Part shown: piece by piece, positions 57,626 through 64,000 of the stretch
Layout: every line of letters starts with the position of its first letter
Numbering within the stretch: the first letter of the stretch is position 1
Assembly: GCA_037576215.1 (NCBI GenBank)
Contig: JBANDB010000004.1
Coordinates: 5,146,001-5,210,000 of the forward strand
DNA length: 64,000 nt
Source of the DNA: Armillaria gallica
Lineage: Eukaryota; Basidiomycota; Agaricomycetes; Agaricales; Physalacriaceae
Direction of reading: 5' to 3'
The notes under the pieces: model-generated
What the model was told of the DNA's origin: nothing
What the model saw: the letters and a program-made list of their open reading frames with translations, nothing else
Database searches by the model: none
Position numbers and translations under genes: made by a program

Positions 57626-58225
57626 TCGTAGACGCTCTTGATCAGGAACAGAAATGTAACGACGTCCTACAGTAGTTGCATAGCTAAATAGGATATATGA
57701 AGATGATTCACTGTTACGGGATCGAACCTCTGCTGTGCTTTGGTAAAGCCCCAGTGGCTGCCCCACCAAGAGTACTCACGACGTCGGTGATGGAAAGTTC
57801 AAAGACGTTTAGGATGACTCCAAAAATGGCTCACACAATTGAACAGCGGAGACATGAGCACACATTAAGAGAACATGACTAGGGATATCGATCAGAATAA
57901 AAACATCTCTGGTATATACCTGTCCTAGTCTCCCCTAGGCAGTCTTGACATGCAAGCAGTCGAGATTTGATAAGTACCCATCCTGGACACTTCCTGTTTT
58001 TTGACAGATTATTACGCCTGTTAAACCCACTAAATATATAACGGCTGTTGGTTATGTATTTTAACGGCTACTACAAGTACCGCACTCGGGGTCGCAATGC
58101 TTTTTCTTCTCTCTAGTCCGTTTCCTTCAAAGGGATCAGAATACCCCTCCGTAGTTTCACACAATAGGTATATTGGGGGCTAGCGTCCGTGGGCCTAGCG
58201 ACTGATTTCCTGAATTCAGCAACTA
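57626..58225. other. Intergenic, no gene seen
   Basis: About 600 bases between the NLR-like and PPR-like 3' ends; no frame of interest. It may contain remnants of the missing NLR repeat region but nothing recognisable remains. Confidence 0.45.
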
Positions 58226-60562
58226 CTACGTAAGCCCTTTCATACGAATAACAATCTCCCGCCACTTGACCAGCTTCCTCGTATCAGGCATAAACTCATC
58301 TCCCAACCACTCCCTCAGCCACTTGACCAATTTCTTCCACGGGCTCTCCGGCTCCAATCCACACGCTTCTGCCCAAAACACCAACGCCATCGCCACCGTA
58401 TCTCTCGTAGGCTTGATCCCCAACCCCTTCATCCATCCAAGCACATACGGAATCTCCTCCTCCTTCCCCGACAGACCCAGCAGCAGCAGATAATCGTAGC
58501 AGTTCTGCGAGGTCACACTCACGTTCACCAGTCCTGTTCCAGGACCAGCTTCGAGGTTGACCTTCCGCTTCCCCAGCCTCGCAGGAGGGTCAGCGCTGGC
58601 TAGCGAAGGGTTCATGTTGAACACCGCCCAGCGAAACATACGCCCGGCCTTGTCGACGGGACGTTTCCATACTCCTGGACGGTACGCCTTCGGTTTCTGA
58701 TCCCCAAGGAGGTCAACGAATGACCTCACCACATCTTCCCTCGTCTGTGGTTCCCTCGATCCCCAGCGCAACTGCGCCAGTGCCCCGCGTATGTTATCAT
58801 CCATCCTCAGCGAGAGTCGTATACACTGCAGCAAGAGCGAAAATGTCCTCCCATCTGGATACACTCCGTACATCCCAGCCATATGGTCCCACAGAAGAAA
58901 GACAGCATCCGGCCGCTTGATGTGGTACAGAGACAGGATAAAGTCATTCATCGCGACGACAGACACGTTGATGGGCTGCTGGACGCGGTATGAAGCTCGA
59001 AGAGGGACGTCCACCCTCGAACTGCTTCGCTCGAGGAATGCGAATGCTTTGTTGGGTTGTCCCAGATGGGTCAGCACCTGAAGACCGACTGAGAGGACCT
59101 TGGTGTCTTGCATCAACCCGGAGTGGACGAGTCTCCACAAATATCGCTTAGCGTTTCGTAAGTCTCCTCGCTGGAACAGCGTTCGCAGGAGAACAGTATA
59201 AGTGGGAATGGACGGGCGTACACGGCGCCCTCCTTTGCCAATGCGGTACAATGAAAGAATGCCTTTGGCTGGGATGTGCCGACGCTCCGGGCGCGCTAGA
59301 GATGCAAAGGTGGCGTTCCACTGCCGGTCTGTCATCTGTGGTCGGAACCCAAGCGGTTTATGGATAACGGCACGCGACGGAGGCGAGCTTTTGGGCGTCA
59401 TACCACGGAGGAACTCGAATGCAGAAAAGTCGCCGTGTGGGTGATTGTGAGAGGCCAAGTAGAACTTTTTGACCTCTGCTCGGTATCGCGCTGGGTCCTC
59501 GATAGCACCGTGCTTGGAGAATATTCGGATGTACGCCTCGAGATGGTCAATATCAGGGATCCTCCCTTCCCGCAGCATACGCTCCCGGAGGTATTTGGTC
59601 AGCTCAAGGGTGATCCAACGGTCATTGAGTAAGACAAAGTACGTTGTCCGCCACAGCTTGATATGCCGTGATTCCATTGCCTGTAAAATCCGGAGAACCA
59701 TCCTAGCATGCTCTGGAGAACGAACGCGATTGGTCGACAACGCGTGCAACAGGAGATTAAAGTGGGCAGATGGAGGAGTTATCCGGATGAGGAGAAATTG
59801 GTCGATGACACGTTGGATAGGCTGGCAAAGATTGAACCTAGCGAGATGTAGGGTGACGAGAATCAAAAGCCCTGGCTTGTACTTGGGCGAGAGTGACTCT
59901 ATGTGGGACCAGGCGAGCTCGAGCAGAATGCTGGCAGCGTGATGGGGTGTTCGCACTTTGAATGCAACCAGGGAAAGCAGCAACCACTCTGGTACGCGCT
60001 TCCCTTGATCGTCGTGCTCTCGCGTCGCATATCCTTCATCCCGGAGAACCGATACTGCTTGTTCGATGTCGGACTTGGTCACGACGTGCTTAAAGCTGGA
60101 ATACTCCTCAAATGAGAGATTCTGCTTGTAGAGCCCGACGTGTAATCCGAGGCGCTTGTGGGCGTTGGCAGAGAACAGGATGCGCCAGACAGGGTAGTGT
60201 GTCGCGTTGAAGAGTTGGCGAACGTAGTACTGACCGACGACTGGACGCGACGAGATAGTATCAACGATAGGACGTAGAGGCAAAGCTTTCGTCGCTATAC
60301 AGCGAGCTTGTTGCCATCGAAACGAAGAATATCGCGTGGGATTTGGAAATCTGCGGTGACCTGTGAGCGTAAAGAAAGGCACGGAAACCGAACCTGACCT
60401 GTAAACGCAATCTTTGAAAACAGTTCTCGGTGATGAGATATCACGCTTTCTTGATGGAAGAGGTGCCGTCGAGAGCGAAGGGAACAGTTCCTCAGCAATC
60501 CGCTGGATCGACAGAGAGCGCGTTTGTTGGCATGCTCTCCGTACTAACAAAGAATTTCGCAT
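58226..60562 (-). CDS. Mitochondrial PPR-like helical-repeat protein
   Basis: Intronless, 778 residues from the preferred ATG at 60562 (an upstream in-frame ATG at 60589 adds nine residues). The N-terminus is rich in Arg/Ser/Leu without acids (MRNSLLVRRACQQTRSLSIQ), a mitochondrial targeting signal. The body is alpha-helical with degenerate 35-residue repeats, for example TYTVLLRTLFQRGDLRNAKR and FILSLYHIKRPDAVFLLWDH. Such proteins bind organellar RNA and act in its processing or translation. The RNA target is unknown. Its 3' end is duplicated as a fragment at about 54955-55148. Head-to-head with the SR protein gene. Confidence 0.8.
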   Translation of the reverse strand: MRNSLLVRRACQQTRSLSIQRIAEELFPSLSTAPLPSRKRDISSPRTVFKDCVYRSGSVSVPFFTLTGHRRFPNPTRYSSFRWQQARCIATKALPLRPIVDTISSRPVVGQYYVRQLFNATHYPVWRILFSANAHKRLGLHVGLYKQNLSFEEYSSFKHVVTKSDIEQAVSVLRDEGYATREHDDQGKRVPEWLLLSLVAFKVRTPHHAASILLELAWSHIESLSPKYKPGLLILVTLHLARFNLCQPIQRVIDQFLLIRITPPSAHFNLLLHALSTNRVRSPEHARMVLRILQAMESRHIKLWRTTYFVLLNDRWITLELTKYLRERMLREGRIPDIDHLEAYIRIFSKHGAIEDPARYRAEVKKFYLASHNHPHGDFSAFEFLRGMTPKSSPPSRAVIHKPLGFRPQMTDRQWNATFASLARPERRHIPAKGILSLYRIGKGGRRVRPSIPTYTVLLRTLFQRGDLRNAKRYLWRLVHSGLMQDTKVLSVGLQVLTHLGQPNKAFAFLERSSSRVDVPLRASYRVQQPINVSVVAMNDFILSLYHIKRPDAVFLLWDHMAGMYGVYPDGRTFSLLLQCIRLSLRMDDNIRGALAQLRWGSREPQTREDVVRSFVDLLGDQKPKAYRPGVWKRPVDKAGRMFRWAVFNMNPSLASADPPARLGKRKVNLEAGPGTGLVNVSVTSQNCYDYLLLLGLSGKEEEIPYVLGWMKGLGIKPTRDTVAMALVFWAEACGLEPESPWKKLVKWLREWLGDEFMPDTRKLVKWREIVIRMKGLT

Positions 60563-60775
60563 ACGATTCGCATCTAAAAGCAGAATCAATACCAGAAAAT
60601 CGTGGCAGCAGCGTACCCTACCTCGCGACGGAAAAATAGGAAGTCAAGTTGCAATCGTGGTCTGTCGCCCGCCAAAATTATGTTCGCCACAAAACGCAAA
60701 TAAAGCCATACAAGGAGCCACCGGCGGACTTGAAAATATTTTCTCAGCAACTCTTTCACCATCCACAACGACAAA
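60563..60775. promoter_or_regulatory. Shared divergent promoter, PPR-like / SR protein gene
   Basis: Some 190-213 bases between opposite start codons, depending on the PPR start. No recognised element; inferred from arrangement. Confidence 0.4.
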
Positions 60776-61696
60776 ATGCCCCGTATCCTGTTCGTCAGCG
60801 GTTTCCATCCCTCTACTCGTGCTCGGGACTTGGCCTACGAATTCGAACGGTATGGACGACTCCTTGGTATGGAAGAAGTGCTCATTTTCCCCATTGTCGC
60901 AGATTTGGACCCTTGGTTCGATGCGACGTCCCTGCCCCCCGCAACCCCCACGCAAGTTCCAACCCGTGAGTATACATCTGAGTTTTTGCCACCCATTTCC
61001 TTCGCAGTCGATTGGTGCCGCCGAGTGTCACTACGAGTCGATACGAGTCGTCGAATTTTGCTCGCGAATTTTTTTGGCGTCGATACTCTGCTTGCCGCAA
61101 TCATTTCCCCGAACCAAAACGCTCAACGTACCCTCGAACACCTCGCAGTTACGCTTTTGTCGAATTCCGTCAGCAACGTGATGCGGAGGATGCGTATTAC
61201 GATATGTTTGTGTTTTTGGCGATTTGCCTTGTTTCAGCAGTCTGACATATCTGTTTCAGGCATGGGAGATACTTCGAGGGTTCCCGTCTGAGCATTCAGG
61301 TATAATCCTTTCTCTTTCTCCTCTATAATCTCACGCTGACTGTCTCATCAGTGGGCGAAGAACCCTCCATCTTCCGTGTGGCGCTACGAGAGACGGACCT
61401 CTCCTCCTCATCGCCGCGACCGCTCCCGAAGCCCGCGCCGACGTGACGATAGGGACGAAAGAGCTGAAAGGATGGACAGGGATAGAGGAGACAGAGATAG
61501 AGATAGAGACAGAGACAGAGATCGGCGCAGGAGGAGTAGGAGCCCTGACCGGAGGCCGCGCAGTCCAAGCCCCGAACGAAGGCGTGATGACAGGGCAAGG
61601 ACTCCCCCGCCACTCGAATCAAAATACGTCGAACCCAAGCTCGACGACCGCGACCGCGACCGTGACCGTGCGCAGACCCCGCCATATGATCACTAA
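60776..61696 (+). CDS. SR-type splicing factor (RRM plus RS domain)
   Basis: Five exons (60776..60849, 60903..60965, 61149..61205, 61260..61299, 61352..61696) sum to 579 bases, 192 residues. One RRM (about 1-75) has RNP2 ILFVSGF and RNP1 YAFVEF with the aromatic residues that stack on RNA. A C-terminal RS/RD-rich tail follows, with RSRSPRRRDDRDERAER and a run of alternating Asp-Arg. The tail is phosphorylated by SR kinases in known members and mediates spliceosome contacts in the nucleus. The 183-base intron 2 is far longer than the others in the window and could host alternative splicing. Confident as an SR protein; the exact orthologue is not fixed. Confidence 0.88.
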
Positions 61697-62427
61697 AAAT
61701 GTCCAGTACTCCGTTGATTCTTTGCTTACTCTTATGTACTGGCTTGAACTTTTTTGTAGCCCCAGATTTCCATAGTTGATCTGTTTCTTTTTGCAATAAA
61801 AAAAGGTTGCCCTTGGCGTCCTCATATTCAATTGAGTTTTGGTCAACTACAATGTTCTACTGTGCAATCATCGTCCTTCTGTCAATGGAACTGCTAAGTT
61901 TCATATTGAAAGCATGTATTGAACTCAAAATGTTTTCCTCTTGCGAACTTTCTAAGTACTAATGTACAATTTAACACTTTTCAGACTTCAGCACAATACA
62001 GAATTACATAGAAGAGAAAGGACGACTACTACTAGGTGTTATACCAGGGAATGAACAGGTGACCCTACCCGCTAACCCCAATCAATACTGGATCCTAGAG
62101 ATGGGTGTGGATTGGAAGACAGACGTCGACTAGAAAGCAGGTCAGCATCAGCAATTCATTAACATCAATGCCATTTTGCGACATACTTCTTTCGCTGCCG
62201 CAAATAATCTCCATAAGTTGTTTCCTACCAGCTATCGGACGGTGCTTTGCATCTACGTATCCCAGAGGGATGCATGAGCTGAAAGAACATTGGTCGGAGA
62301 TCATAGGAGACAAAGATCGTGCACGACCCCAAACGGTTCTACGACCTGACCACGACCATGCCATACGGAATACAATTGCCTGTTCGCTAGTTACACTGGA
62401 AAGTGAAAACAAAGCGTAAACACCCGA
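61697..62427. other. Intergenic, no supported gene
   Basis: About 730 bases. Frames of about 105 codons overlap on both strands at 62095-62419 without any motif. The AT-rich 61780-62000 part is likely 3' UTR and terminator of the SR gene. Confidence 0.45.
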
Positions 62428-63453
62428 TCAGTATCGGACCCAGGAGTTGGGCTTCTCCAACTCATCCCCAATCCAGTGGGCGATTTCCTCGTCGTGCTGG
62501 GTGCAACAATCCCGAAGAGGCCCCGTCGCCATGACAGGGTTTCCGAAGCGCTCCCGTACTTGATCTGGGTCAACATTGCAGCCTGCCATAGCAAAGTCGA
62601 ACACCACGGGGTCTCCAAAGGGGGTAATGATGATGTTTCCTGGACGCATGTCGTTGTGTCCGACGCCCAGCTTGTTGAAGGCGTGCACGCCGAGTAGGAT
62701 TTTCTTGAGCTGGTGTCCGATGATTAGAGGAAAAGAAGAAAGGAATATAGAATTCACTATCTGCTTCGTTAGTTCTACATATGCTCCGTTGTCCTCCCCC
62801 AAATCTTCGGGCGTATTGTGGGCCGGCCGATCCTCGAGCCACTCCTCGAGTGTCTTGCCTTGAATATATTCCATGATGAGAACCTGAGCATCTTCGCCTC
62901 CCGGCATAGTGATCTACAACCACCAAAGTTAGTCACGGCCCAAAAGACGGGGAGGGATCTATCTGACCTTGTGTTTCCCAAAATAATAAGGCACTGTCTT
63001 TCCCTGCAACGACTCTAGTTCCCGATACGCCCGGTCCTCAGAGGTCCAAAGAGTCCATGGTCTGACGTAGTCGTACACCTCCAGATACCAGTCGAGGTCG
63101 GGAAGGGGCAGGAGGGAGGGCTGAATCATTTTCAAGACAACTCTGCCGAGGTTTCTTTTACAAAATCCCAAGGAATGGACGTCCGCCACCCAAACTTGGG
63201 AATACTGTTCATCGTGCTGGAACGGGAGTGGGGCATCGACAAGGACGAGCTGGTATGTGCCGCCATTATGTGCATATGACGGCAGTGGACGGTAATGGCC
63301 GTCAGTGGGGACAGGATGTGGGAGTAATTCGACGACACAAGTCCAACCCCTACGCAGGGGATCCAATGCCGCCGCTTTGCGACGCCGTACTAGTAGCTCG
63401 TAGTATTCCTTGAGAGCAGGGACGCTGTTGAGATTGACTTGGTCAGTACTCAT
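62428..63453 (-). CDS. Kinase-like protein, family A copy 3
   Basis: Three exons (63453..62968, 62913..62758, 62709..62428) give 924 bases, 307 residues. Intron positions match those of the copy at 50138-51191, and identity is high across the protein (YAHNGGTYQLVLVDAPLPF, then DYVRPWTLW). The kinase-like loop is VGHNDMRPGN (Asp234, Asn239), then FDFAMAG (Asp252). The preferred start is MSTDQVNLNSV; the open frame extends four codons further without an ATG of its own. Intact reading frame and retained catalytic residues suggest a functional protein. It is the closest intact relative of the broken copy at 53651 (shared TDQ, DLDW and FDFAM). Confidence 0.75.
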
Positions 63454-63538
63454 TGCTGTCGAAGACAACGAGCCGATGATTATGTAAAATGATTATATCG
63501 TCCCCGAAAAGGACATTCCGCAAGAGGGGCACCCAAAC

Positions 63539-63594
63539 CGGTGGGATTCGATTGCGTCCGTTTCTCGGTGGGATTCACGTTTTCGGTGGGATTC
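63539..63594. repeat. Three short direct repeats (CGGTGGGATTC)
   Basis: The 11-base word occurs at 63539, 63566 and 63584, 27 and 18 bases apart, about 90 bases upstream of the kinase-like gene at 63453 (minus strand). Spacing in multiples of nine could reflect a small tandem duplication or repeated factor sites. Nothing else was recognised from 63595 to 64000. Confidence 0.5.
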
Positions 63595-64000
63595 GTGTCT
63601 TCTCCAGGCCTGAGGTATTCCGGGTGCAACGCCCGGGGCCGCTTCCCATAGAGGGTTCACTGTCGCCTCCCAGAATTCGTGAGCCATGCAGGGACCGAGA
63701 ATCAGACCAAGTAGATGGTGCCTTATAGAGGTAATCCCACTGAACAACCGTTGTGCCACCGAGAGCCATTTAGTCATCCCGTGGAAATTTCACCTTCCCA
63801 CTGGTTTGGAATATGACAATTATTAGGGATGTGCACCGTGACCGCACGAAAACCTTCGTCCAACGTGCGGTACGATACGATTGACGTCAAATCCATACCG
63901 TTGTCCATATACGGTGACGACGATGTATATGATCTGGAGCCAGAATGTGAGCGGTATTCACTTCATTGGAATTATACATACTTGCCACGATGTCATTACA

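Noticed and set aside
58720..60115. Several plus-strand frames of 60-157 codons
   Set aside because: All lie antisense to the intact PPR-like gene and show no domain.
61408..61796. Minus-strand Ser/Leu-rich frames opposite the RS domain
   Set aside because: Low-complexity shadow of the Arg-Asp repeat of the SR protein.
1..64000. Transposons, tRNA genes, rRNA or CRISPR
   Set aside because: No terminal repeats, transposase or reverse-transcriptase motifs, or rRNA were recognised by eye; tRNAs could be missed without a covariance search.

Overview
The window is nuclear DNA of a filamentous fungus, almost certainly an Agaricomycete (mushroom-forming basidiomycete). Most genes are interrupted by many introns of about 40-70 bases, genes lie on both strands with short spacers, and several families typical of this group are present: fungal 7TM proteins, F-box proteins with an N-terminal coiled coil, C2-NACHT (NLR-like) proteins and expanded kinase-like families. 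I traced about a hundred introns by hand. For nearly every gene marked as resolved the exons sum to a whole number of codons, which is the main support for the models.

The first 48 kb are mostly conserved single-copy genes. In order: an F-box gene cut by the window edge (-), an unknown intronless gene (-), a 120-residue unknown (-), a PHO13-type HAD phosphatase (-), a helix-hairpin-helix protein (-) head-to-head with a CPA1 Na+/H+ antiporter (+), a BolA2/Fra2-type protein (-) head-to-head with an AT-hook protein (+), a 7TM protein (-), a DUF1365 membrane protein (-), a short unknown (-), the H3K36 methyltransferase SET2 (+), a gene-poor stretch (18.1-20.5 kb), a secreted PL14-type polysaccharide lyase (+), RNA polymerase I subunit RPA49 (+), a stretch of small genes including two related Cys-rich proteins (24-27.3 kb, -), a CRIB-containing PAK/STE20-like kinase (+), UTP10/HEATR1 (-, about 7.5 kb), an F-box gene (+), a small secreted protein, an SRPBCC protein and a cytochrome P450 (all -), and a second 7TM protein (+).

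The last 16 kb (48-64 kb) look like an accessory, fast-evolving island. It holds a decayed kinase-like gene, three copies of a second kinase-like family (two intact, one pseudogene), an F-box gene, a truncated and probably broken C2-NACHT gene, and an intact mitochondrial PPR-like gene whose 3' end is duplicated about 3.3 kb away as a fragment. One housekeeping gene, an SR-type splicing factor, sits inside it.

No transposon, rRNA, tRNA or CRISPR was recognised. Several genes share functional themes: nucleolar/rRNA synthesis (RPA49, UTP10), chromatin and RNA processing (SET2, AT-hook, SR protein), and ion or Fe-S homeostasis (antiporter, BolA). Nothing suggests that they are co-regulated as a cluster. 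The most unusual observations are repeated GC-AG introns, micro-exons down to 5 bases, a pair of related Cys-rich small proteins, and the kinase-like/NLR/PPR island with gene birth and decay.
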